Source: SZUA-584 sp050943225 (GTDB lineage: Bacteria; Bacillota; Clostridia; Christensenellales; SZUA-584). From it: a stretch of DNA of 9,284 nucleotides. The stretch spans positions 1-9,284 of the forward strand of contig JBMNOT010000077.1 in NCBI GenBank assembly GCA_050943225.1, read 5' to 3'. The notes below the pieces were generated by a model. It saw only the letters and a program-made list of their open reading frames with translations. It had not been told where the DNA came from and did not search any database. The translations under genes and the position numbers were made by a program. Positions 1 to 6,288 of the stretch are shown piece after piece. How positions within the stretch are numbered: position 1 is the first letter of the stretch; each line of letters begins with the position of its first letter.

Positions 1-586
1 CCGCGACGAGCACGTTGACACCCGCCGCCGTCACTTCGGCCACGTTATGAAGGTCGATGCCGCCGTCCATCTCGATATCGATATCGAGGCCGCGCGCGTC
101 GATCGTCGCCTTGAGCGCGCGCGCTTTGTCCAGCGAATACGGCAGGAAGCTCTGGCCGCCGAAACCGGGGTTTACGGACATCAGCAGAATCTGGTTCAGG
201 CCGTCCAGTACGTATTCCAGCACCGACAGCGGCGTGTGCGGGTTGAGAGCGACGCCGCATTTTTTGCCGGTGGCTCTTATCATCTGCAGAGTTCTGTCAA
301 GATGAGTCGTGGCTTCCTCGTGCACCACGATGATATCCGCCCCCGCCTCGGCGAACGCTTCGACGTAACGCTCCGGCGCCTCAACCATCAGGTGCACGTC
401 CAGCGTGAGGTTCGTCGCCTTGCGCATGTCGCGGATCATGTACGGCCCAAACGTGATGTTGGGCACAAACATGCCGTCCATGACATCGCAATGGATATAG
501 TCCGCACCAGCGGCCTCCAGCATCTTGATCGCGTCGTAGAACCTTGTAAAATCGGCAGAAAGCACAGACGGCGCCACTTTAATCAT
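1..586 (-). CDS. rpe: Ribulose-phosphate 3-epimerase, 3' end cut by window edge
   Basis: This enzyme interconverts D-ribulose 5-phosphate and D-xylulose 5-phosphate in the cytosolic pentose phosphate pathway. The visible part is 195 codons from ATG at 586; the family is usually about 215-225 residues, so only the last 20-30 are missing. The (beta/alpha)8-barrel signatures are all present: APSVLSADF at 5-13, HCDVMDGMFVPN at 32-43, DVHLMV at 63-68, VNPGFGGQSF at 138-147 and MDGGI at 173-177. By family knowledge H32, D34, H65 and D174 bind the metal, and D34 and D174 act as the acid/base pair. A strong SD (GAAGGAG, 594-600) lies 7 bases before the ATG. The start overlaps the end of rsgA by 8 bp (ATGATTAA), so translation is probably coupled. 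In related genomes a thiamine pyrophosphokinase gene often follows; that lies outside this window. Confidence 0.97.
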   Translation of the reverse strand, partial: MIKVAPSVLSADFTRFYDAIKMLEAAGADYIHCDVMDGMFVPNITFGPYMIRDMRKATNLTLDVHLMVEAPERYVEAFAEAGADIIVVHEEATTHLDRTLQMIRATGKKCGVALNPHTPLSVLEYVLDGLNQILLMSVNPGFGGQSFLPYSLDKARALKATIDARGLDIDIEMDGGIDLHNVAEVTAAGVNVLVA

Positions 587-1490
587 ATCGTTTCTCCTTC
601 ATTTCCTGTAATTCTTTCAAAATGGTCAGATACCGCTGGTAACGGCCCTCGCTGATAATGCCCTTTGAGACCGCTTCCTTGACACCGCAGTCCGGCTCTT
701 TATCGTGAAGGCATCCGTTGAATCGGCATCTTGACGCATGGTCTACAAAATCGCTGTACAGGGAGCCCAGTTCCTCCGGCTCAATGCTCTCCGGCTCCAA
801 GAAGGAAAACCCCGGCGTATCCACCACCATGCCGGAAAAGTCGTCCAGCACGATAAGTTCGGCGTGCCGCGTGGTATGGCGGCCCCTGTCCACCTTCCGG
901 GACAGGCCGCCGGTCTCCAGCGACAGGTGCGAGAACAGCGCGTTGAGCAGCGACGATTTGCCCACGGCAGACTGACCGGCAAAGCAGGTGCAGCATCCGG
1001 ACAGCGCCGCTTTCAGTTCGGAAAGCCCCTCGCCCGACATTGCGGAAACGCGCACGACGGGACAGATGCCGCGGTATTCCGCCTCGAGCGCGTCCACAGC
1101 TTCCGGAGCGGCAACGTCGCATTTGTTGATCACCAGCAGCGGCCGGATACCGGCCTGTTTCAGATGGACGATAAGCTTGTCGCACAGCAATTTGTCCGCT
1201 TGAGGCTTTTGCGCCGATACCACGATGGCCACCATGTCGACATTGGCCACGCGCGGCCGCTTCATCTCGTTGCGCCGCGGCAATATCTCCTCGATGAAGC
1301 CGTAGGAATCTTTTTGCGTTGAAAAGCGCACCATATCGCCAGGCAGCGGCGTCGTGCCGTCAAGACGAAAACGCCCGCGGGCTTTGCACTCGTGCACCGC
1401 GCCAGCATCGTCCAGCACATAGTAAAAACCGCCTACGCCTTTCAGTATCCGACCTGTATATTGCACTGCGTTATCGGACTTCAACCGCAC
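579..1490 (-). CDS. rsgA: Small ribosomal subunit biogenesis GTPase RsgA
   Basis: RsgA (YloQ/YjeQ) is a circularly permuted GTPase that checks late assembly of the 30S subunit. The 303-residue product has an N-terminal OB-fold (about 10-70), then the G motifs in permuted order: G4 NKCD at 122-125, G5 SAMSGEG at 149-155, G1 GQSAVGKS at 172-179, a G2-like RHTT at 204-207 and G3 DTPG at 224-227. A C-terminal zinc knuckle follows, with C255, C260, H262 and C268. I chose the GTG at 1490 because GAGGT (1499-1503) sits 8 bases upstream. This start overlaps prkC by 20 bp. A second in-frame GTG at 1466, five bases past the prkC stop, aligns better with where homologues usually begin (QYTGRILKG) but has no visible SD. 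RsgA-type GTPases are reported PrkC substrates in other Bacillota, which fits the neighbourhood. Confidence 0.96.
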   Translation of the reverse strand: MRLKSDNAVQYTGRILKGVGGFYYVLDDAGAVHECKARGRFRLDGTTPLPGDMVRFSTQKDSYGFIEEILPRRNEMKRPRVANVDMVAIVVSAQKPQADKLLCDKLIVHLKQAGIRPLLVINKCDVAAPEAVDALEAEYRGICPVVRVSAMSGEGLSELKAALSGCCTCFAGQSAVGKSSLLNALFSHLSLETGGLSRKVDRGRHTTRHAELIVLDDFSGMVVDTPGFSFLEPESIEPEELGSLYSDFVDHASRCRFNGCLHDKEPDCGVKEAVSKGIISEGRYQRYLTILKELQEMKEKRYD

Positions 1491-3306
1491 TGTTTATAAC
1501 CTCGACATTGTTCAGCAATACCCTCACGGTCTTTGGACCGGCTGTCAGGCAGCGAACGGTGTAATTTAAGCGGTAAACGCCCGTCTCCGGCTGCATCTCC
1601 TCCACAAAATCGACAACACGGCCGTCCAGCGTATCCTCCACGATGATGCGCAGGATCGAGTTGCTTTCCGCCACGTCGATCTCAGCCGTCAGAAGGCCTG
1701 TATATGTCTTATCCTTGTATGCGCTGATCCAGAGCGACACCTCGTTGTTAAACGGCGTCATGATGCCCTGCTCCGGGCTCTGCGCAGTTACTGTCCCTTC
1801 GGGCAGTTCGCTCTCCTGCTCGTACACGTAGCAGGTGGTAAAGCCGCTGTCGTAAAGCAGCGGGATGGCCTGGCTCAGCAGTCTGCCGGTGAGCGACGGC
1901 ATCAGCGCGCTGGGCACGGTTTCCCCCGCAACCACCAGGCTGACCGCATCGCCCGCGCTGACGACAGTGCCCGATTCCGGCGACTGCGCAATCACATGGC
2001 CGGGAGCCACGTCCAGAACGTCTTCATAGGTCACGCTTTCCACGACAAGGCCCATCTCCCCGAGGGCGGCCTGCGCTTCCTCCAGCGTCATGTCGTATAC
2101 GTCTGGCATCAGCAGGTCGGAAGGCCCGCTGGATACCCTCAGCGTCACAGTCTCGCCTCTTTGGACCTGTGCGCCGCCCTGGGGGGTCTGCGATATCACC
2201 ACGCCCATTGCGATCGTCTCGCTGGATTCAAATTCCGAACTGACCATGAGGCCGGCGTTTCTCAGTATATCAGTCGCGGTGCTCATATCGAGGCCGGTGG
2301 TGTCCGGCACGGTAGTCGCCCGCTGAGCTGCCGCGTTAATCGCGCTGATGGTAAAGCCCGCGGCTACGCCCAGGCCCAGTATGAGCGCCGCCAACACGCA
2401 TACTTTCCATACCTTGAGCTTCTGCGTCGATACAAGGAGCCCAGCCGTCAGAGGGGTGCGGTGATTGGGCAGTTCGACAAACTCTCCGCTGGGGTCCACC
2501 AAGGCCCGCACCAGATCATCGCGGAAAGCGTCCATGTTTCGATACCGGTCTCTTTTGCTCTTGCTCGTGGCTTTAAGGATTATCTTGTTGATGGACTGCG
2601 AAAGAGCCGGGTTCTTCTGAATCGGTTCCGTGATCTGCTCGTTGATGTGCTTGAGCGCCACGGAAACCGTCTGATCGCCAACGTACGGCAGCTCGCCCGT
2701 AGTCATCTCATACAGCATGATGCCTAGCGAATAGATGTCCGTCCGGGCGTCCACGCTTTCTCCCCGGGCCTGCTCCGGCGAGATGTAGTACACGGAACCG
2801 ATCACCTGCTCCTCGTTCTCATGGCGCGCCGACAGGCTTTTGGCGATGCCGAAATCCGTCACCTTTGCCCGGTCGTCCGCATCAATCAGTATGTTCTGCG
2901 GCTTGATGTCGCGATGAATAATGCCTTTCTTATGGGCTGCGGACAGCGCGTTGCATATCTGGATGGCATAGCCGATGGCCCGTTTCTCGTCTATTTTCCC
3001 CTCGGCTTCGATGATGGACTTGAGCGTGCGGCCCTCGATAAACTCCATCACCATATAGTAGACGCCGTCGTCGCATCCGATGTCCATCACGTGAACGATG
3101 CCGTCATGCTCTAGCGAGAATGCGGACGCCGCCTCTTTTTTAAAGCGGTTCACATACTCATGGCTGGTGGAGAACTTTTCCTTAAGCACCTTGACCGCTA
3201 CGAACTTGCCGGTCTTTTTGCACAGGGCCTTGTATATATAGGCCATGCCGCCGGAATCCACCATTTCGACAACCGTGTAGCGGCCGCCCAATGTACAACC
3301 GATCAT
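1471..3306 (-). CDS. prkC: Membrane Ser/Thr protein kinase with three PASTA repeats (PrkC/PknB/Stk type)
   Basis: This 611-residue, single-pass membrane kinase is of the family that senses muropeptides or lipid II through PASTA domains and phosphorylates proteins of growth, translation and cell-wall synthesis. Cytoplasmic kinase domain, about 9-270: nucleotide loop DSGGMAYIY at 17-25, K39 (AVKV), helix-C E58, catalytic HRDIKPQN at 131-138, DFG at 151-153 and SPE at 176-178. A juxtamembrane linker (about 271-298) leads to one hydrophobic segment at about 299-322. Outside are PASTA repeats at about 333-393, 398-460 and 468-528, then an extra beta-rich tail at 530-611. Oddities: the first glycine of the GxGxxG-like loop is D17, and the activation loop (151-178) has no threonine but holds HENEE at 162-166. 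The start shares ATGA with the prpC stop, with GGTGA 6 bases upstream. The end overlaps rsgA by 20 bp. Confidence 0.96.
   Translation of the reverse strand: MIGCTLGGRYTVVEMVDSGGMAYIYKALCKKTGKFVAVKVLKEKFSTSHEYVNRFKKEAASAFSLEHDGIVHVMDIGCDDGVYYMVMEFIEGRTLKSIIEAEGKIDEKRAIGYAIQICNALSAAHKKGIIHRDIKPQNILIDADDRAKVTDFGIAKSLSARHENEEQVIGSVYYISPEQARGESVDARTDIYSLGIMLYEMTTGELPYVGDQTVSVALKHINEQITEPIQKNPALSQSINKIILKATSKSKRDRYRNMDAFRDDLVRALVDPSGEFVELPNHRTPLTAGLLVSTQKLKVWKVCVLAALILGLGVAAGFTISAINAAAQRATTVPDTTGLDMSTATDILRNAGLMVSSEFESSETIAMGVVISQTPQGGAQVQRGETVTLRVSSGPSDLLMPDVYDMTLEEAQAALGEMGLVVESVTYEDVLDVAPGHVIAQSPESGTVVSAGDAVSLVVAGETVPSALMPSLTGRLLSQAIPLLYDSGFTTCYVYEQESELPEGTVTAQSPEQGIMTPFNNEVSLWISAYKDKTYTGLLTAEIDVAESNSILRIIVEDTLDGRVVDFVEEMQPETGVYRLNYTVRCLTAGPKTVRVLLNNVEVINSAVEVR
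1499..1503 (-). promoter_or_regulatory. SD site supporting the rsgA GTG start at 1490
   Basis: GAGGT on the minus strand lies inside the last codons of prkC, 8 bases before the GTG at 1490. No comparable purine-rich site precedes the alternative GTG at 1466, which would have to rely on re-initiation by ribosomes finishing prkC. Confidence 0.55.
1723..2310 (-). other. Three tandem PASTA domains encoded within prkC
   Basis: Three diverged repeats of about 61-63 residues each follow the membrane segment (2310-2128, 2115-1927 and 1905-1723). Each starts with a P-D/S-x-x-x patch (VPDTTG, MPDVYD, MPSLTG), has an alpha helix ending in a G-L/G-F turn, and carries a Q-T/S-P-x-x-G signature (SQTPQGG, AQSPESG, AQSPEQG). 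By family knowledge such repeats lie outside the membrane and bind peptidoglycan fragments or lipid II. The third is the most diverged and carries a cysteine (C492). The repeats are visible at protein level, not as close DNA repeats. Confidence 0.9.
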
Positions 3307-4028
3307 ACGTTCTCACCGCCCGTCTGCACGATGACAACGCTGATATTGTCCGGCCCGCCCGCAGCCAGCGACGCTTCGATCAGCCTGTCGGCCGCTTCGG
3401 GGATGCCGCTGCGCAGTATATCGGCGATTTTTTCGTCAGGTACGGAGCTGCTGAGCCCGTCGCTGCAGAGCAGCAGCACATCGCCGGCCTGAAGCCCATA
3501 CGTCCACACGTCCGGCTCCAGATTGGGCTCCGTGCCGATGGCACGGGTGATGATATTGCGGTGCGGGTGCACCAGCGCCTCCTGCAGGGTGATGTATCCG
3601 CTTTCGACGAGCATCTGCACGTAGGAATGGTCCTTTGTGAGCTGGGATAGTTTTTCGCCGCGGAAAAGATAGGCGCGGGAATCGCCCACATGGCCGATAA
3701 TGGCCTGCATCCCGCAGATGGACACCAGCGTGGCAGTGGAACCCATCCCTTTGAGCTTGCGGTCCCGGTCCGCCCTGTCCAGAATATTTTGGTTGGCCTG
3801 AATCAAAAGGCGGCGGATATCGTCTTGGCTGAGACAGCACGGCGGCTTTTCCGACAGCAGCGCTTTCGCCGTCTCGATGACGATGCCGCTGGCTACTTCG
3901 CCTCCGTTGTGGCCGCCCATGCCGTCTGCGACGATAGCAAAAAAGCCGCCATTCACCTCCGTGGCAAAACAGCTGTCTTCATTCGTTTTGCGAACCAGAC
4001 CAATATGTGTCCTCGAATAATACGTCAT
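3303..4028 (-). CDS. prpC: PP2C-family Ser/Thr protein phosphatase (PrpC/Stp)
   Basis: This 241-residue cytosolic phosphatase of the PPM family depends on Mn2+/Mg2+ and should remove phosphates placed by the adjacent PrkC kinase. All usual motifs are seen: RKTNED at 13-18, VADGMGGHNGGEVAS at 33-47 (metal ligand D35), GSTAT at 96-100, HVGDSRAYLFR at 113-123, LTKDHS at 130-135, HPHRNIITRAIG at 154-165, LCSDGLS at 187-193 (metal ligand D189) and GGPDNISVV at 224-232 (metal ligand D227). Length is normal for the bacterial type (about 240-255), with no regulatory or membrane extension. The ATG at 4028 is preceded by GAGAGG (4033-4038) and shares ATGA with the rlmN stop. The stop in turn shares ATGA with the prkC start, so kinase and phosphatase are likely made in a fixed ratio. 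Confidence 0.97.
   Translation of the reverse strand: MTYYSRTHIGLVRKTNEDSCFATEVNGGFFAIVADGMGGHNGGEVASGIVIETAKALLSEKPPCCLSQDDIRRLLIQANQNILDRADRDRKLKGMGSTATLVSICGMQAIIGHVGDSRAYLFRGEKLSQLTKDHSYVQMLVESGYITLQEALVHPHRNIITRAIGTEPNLEPDVWTYGLQAGDVLLLCSDGLSSSVPDEKIADILRSGIPEAADRLIEASLAAGGPDNISVVIVQTGGENV
3313..3317 (-). promoter_or_regulatory. SD site of prkC inside the end of prpC
   Basis: GGTGA on the minus strand, 6 bases before the prkC ATG, can pair with the UCACC part of the 16S rRNA 3' end. Together with the ATGA stop/start overlap, it supports translational coupling of the phosphatase and the kinase. Confidence 0.5.
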
Positions 4029-5029
4029 TTTTCCTCTCGTTTCAGCTTCAGCTGCCCGCAGGCGCCTTCGATTTCGCTGCCCAGCGCGCGGCGCATCGTG
4101 GCGCTCAGCCCCTCCTTTTCCAGCGCAGCCACAAACGCGCGGGTTTCATGCGCTGTGGGCGGCTGGAAATCGCCTTCCGTTTTGTTCAGCGGTATGACGT
4201 TGACATGGCAGCTCATGCCTTTGAGTACGCGCTTCAAGGCCGCAATGTCCTCCGTCCCGTCGTTGAAGCCGCGTATCAGCGTGTATTCAATTATAACGCG
4301 CCTGCCCGTTTTTTTAAAGTACTCAGCAGCCGCCGATATCACCTGCTTAACGGTGTATGCCCGTGCCACCGGCATGATGGCGCGCCGTTTTTCGTCGATT
4401 GCCGCATGCAGGGATATGCACAGCGTCAACGGCAGGCCAGCGTCCGCCAGCTTTTTGATGCCGGGTACCAGCCCGCAGGTGGACAGCGATATGTGCCGGA
4501 TGCCGATGCCGAAATCGGCCTGCAGCATACGCACAAATGCGAGCACATTGTCCAGGTTGTCCAGCGGTTCGCCGGAGCCCATCAGCACCACGTTGGAGAT
4601 GGGGCCGTCTTCCTGCGCTGCGATAAGCTGGGCGCACATCTCGCCAGGTGTCAGGTTGCGCACCAGTCCTTCCCTGCCCGACGCGCAGAAAGCGCAGCGC
4701 ATCGCGCAGCCAAGCTGTGTGGAAACGCACAGCGTGCGCCCGTGGTGATACTCCATCACCACGCATTCCACCAGCCCGCCGGCAGGCAGAGATAACAGGT
4801 ATTTGATGGTGCCGTCCGAAGCGGTGTGCTTTTCCACGATACGCGCATAGCCTTCGCCGTGCATCTGCCTGAGCTTGCTGCGCAGATCCTTGGGCAGGTT
4901 GGTCATGTCCTCAAACGGTACGCCTTTAATGAGCCAGCTTCTAAGCTGCTTGGCGGCAAAGGGCTTTGCGCCCAGCTCCGCCAGCAGCGTTTCCAGTTCT
5001 TTGATGCTGAGTGACAACAGGTCGTTCAT
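4025..5029 (-). CDS. rlmN: Dual-specificity 23S rRNA/tRNA adenine-C2 methyltransferase RlmN
   Basis: RlmN is a radical-SAM enzyme that makes 2-methyladenosine at position 2503 of 23S rRNA and, in studied bacteria, at position 37 of some tRNAs. The 334-residue protein has a small N-terminal helical domain (1-90) and a radical-SAM barrel. The 4Fe-4S cluster motif CAMRCAFC is at 108-115 (C108, C112, C115). The SAM-binding GSGEP is at 151-155, a Clostridia-like form of the more usual GMGEP. C101, seven residues before the cluster, and C324 in GACGQL match the two catalytic cysteines (118 and 355) of the E. coli enzyme. The resistance enzyme Cfr shares this fold, but the core operon context and normal RlmN features favour RlmN. 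The ATG at 5029 shares ATGA with the rsmB stop; GGGAG at 5033-5037 is only 3 bases away. The gene may contain a promoter for prpC-prkC (see 4290-4318). Confidence 0.97.
   Translation of the reverse strand: MNDLLSLSIKELETLLAELGAKPFAAKQLRSWLIKGVPFEDMTNLPKDLRSKLRQMHGEGYARIVEKHTASDGTIKYLLSLPAGGLVECVVMEYHHGRTLCVSTQLGCAMRCAFCASGREGLVRNLTPGEMCAQLIAAQEDGPISNVVLMGSGEPLDNLDNVLAFVRMLQADFGIGIRHISLSTCGLVPGIKKLADAGLPLTLCISLHAAIDEKRRAIMPVARAYTVKQVISAAAEYFKKTGRRVIIEYTLIRGFNDGTEDIAALKRVLKGMSCHVNVIPLNKTEGDFQPPTAHETRAFVAALEKEGLSATMRRALGSEIEGACGQLKLKREEK
4290..4318 (-). promoter_or_regulatory. Possible sigma-A type promoter inside rlmN, upstream of prpC-prkC-rsgA-rpe
   Basis: On the minus strand, TTTAAA (4313-4318, 4 of 6 matches to TTGACA) is followed after exactly 17 bases by a perfect TATAAT (4290-4295). 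The first base of a transcript would be near 4283, about 255 bases before the prpC ATG. The patch is AT-rich in a GC-rich gene. However, it also encodes conserved RlmN residues (KKTGRRVIIEYTLIRG), so the match could be a by-product of the protein sequence. Confidence 0.35.
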
Positions 5030-6288
5030 TTTCTCCCGAGTACCGCGATGTAGAACCCGTCCGAACCGTCGATATGCGGGTACAGCGTCGCGGGCTTATC
5101 CTTGTATTCAAAGTCGGAACGGCGCGCTAAAAACGCGTCCGTCACGCCCTCGTTTTCCTCACGGTTGATGGAGCAGGTGGAGTAAACCAGCCTCCCGCCC
5201 CGTTTTACATACGCCGAGCAGATTTCCAGCAGTTCGGCCTGTAGTTCGGTCAATGACGCAATATCCTCCGGTTTGCGTGCGAATCGGATGTCCGGGCTGT
5301 GCGCCATCAGGCCCATCGCGCTGCACGGCGCGTCCACCAGCACCACGTCGAAGCGCTGCTCAAGCGCCAGCACCGGAATGCGCGCGTCGTGCTCCTCTAC
5401 GCTTGCAGTCACGCCCAGCCGCTTGAAGTTTTTGCGCATCAGCTCGATTCGGTGCGCGTGTACGTCCCATGCCAATATGTTGAGATTCCCGCCCGCCAGA
5501 GCCGCCGCATAGGCGCTTTTGCCGCCCGGCGCGGCGCAGCAGTCCAGCAGAGACTCGCCTTCCCGGATGCCCGCCGCTAGCACCGCCCGCATCGCGCTCT
5601 CCGACTGCACGGCAATCCACCCCTCCTTGTAGATCGGAAGGCTTTCGATGTCCGCCAAACCGCTGACGGCGTACGCACCCGGTACCTTGCCCGGCTCGTA
5701 CTTCAGCCCCAGGCGGGTTAGCTCCGCCTCCAGCGCCGCCGCGGACGTTTTCAGCGTGTTGACGCGCACCGTGGTGGCGTGCGGAGGCCGGTATGTGAGC
5801 AGCGATTCCGCGAAATCGTAGCCGAAGTCGCGTATGTATTTTTCGCATATCCACAGCGGGTAGCTGGCGGCCACGGACAGCGCCTCGGCCGTTTTCACCT
5901 GCGGGTAGGCAATGCTATCCCGCCCGCGGTCCAGCGCGCGCAGCACCGCGTTCACAAAGCCAGCGGCTTGCGGCTTTATCCGCCGCGCCAATGCCACGCT
6001 CTCGTTCACCGCAGCGTGGGCGTCTACGTCCATCAGCAGCAGCTGGCACGCGCCCAGACGCAGTATGTTTCGCACCGTACCGTGCACGCGGCCCGATTTG
6101 ATAAAGCCGGACAGCGCAAAGTCGAGGCGTATCAGGTTTTCCAGTGTAGTCAGAAAAAGCCGTGCGGCAAAACGCCGGTTCTCGCCGGAAAGCGGCGACA
6201 GCTTTTTCATTGCCATCGCGGTATATGCGCCGTCCCGCGTCACCGCGGTCAGCGCCTCGTAGGCCGCCTGCCGCGCGTTCACTCGCAT
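5026..6288 (-). CDS. rsmB: 16S rRNA (cytosine-967-C5)-methyltransferase RsmB
   Basis: RsmB (Sun/YloM) methylates C967 of 16S rRNA (E. coli numbering) using SAM. The 420-residue protein has an N-terminal NusB-like RNA-binding domain (about 3-125, with ILRLGACQLLLMD at 75-87 and VNAVLRA at 112-118), a linker, and a Rossmann methyltransferase domain. SAM motif I, DCCAAPGGKS, is at 249-258. The two m5C-methyltransferase cysteines are C322 in DAPCS and C372 in STCS, by family knowledge the release and attack residues. GSDGFYIAVL near the end is also typical. The residue after PCS is Ala rather than the usual Gly (PCSAMG). The ATG at 6288 overlaps fmt by 10 bp, but no clear SD precedes it. A GTG two codons in (6282) would make a 4-bp GTGA overlap like the other junctions, so the start is uncertain by two residues. 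Confidence 0.96.
   Translation of the reverse strand: MRVNARQAAYEALTAVTRDGAYTAMAMKKLSPLSGENRRFAARLFLTTLENLIRLDFALSGFIKSGRVHGTVRNILRLGACQLLLMDVDAHAAVNESVALARRIKPQAAGFVNAVLRALDRGRDSIAYPQVKTAEALSVAASYPLWICEKYIRDFGYDFAESLLTYRPPHATTVRVNTLKTSAAALEAELTRLGLKYEPGKVPGAYAVSGLADIESLPIYKEGWIAVQSESAMRAVLAAGIREGESLLDCCAAPGGKSAYAAALAGGNLNILAWDVHAHRIELMRKNFKRLGVTASVEEHDARIPVLALEQRFDVVLVDAPCSAMGLMAHSPDIRFARKPEDIASLTELQAELLEICSAYVKRGGRLVYSTCSINREENEGVTDAFLARRSDFEYKDKPATLYPHIDGSDGFYIAVLGRK

Noticed and set aside
47..655. Plus-strand open frame of 202 codons opposite rpe
   Set aside because: Antisense to Rpe, which has all its catalytic motifs; the predicted product is unlike any family I know.
3226..3244. Inverted repeat GGCCT-9 bases-AGGCC in prkC as a terminator or operator
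   Set aside because: The stem is only 5 bp, no T-run follows on the minus strand, and it lies in the coding sequence of the kinase nucleotide loop.
3690..4748. Long open frame (352 codons) on the plus strand, opposite prpC and rlmN
   Set aside because: It lies wholly antisense to two well-supported genes, its product shows no recognisable domain, and such frames are expected opposite GC-rich genes.
4025..5029. The radical-SAM methyltransferase as the antibiotic-resistance gene cfr
   Set aside because: It sits in the conserved core operon at the rlmN place, between rsmB and prpC, with no sign of mobility; RlmN is the simpler reading.
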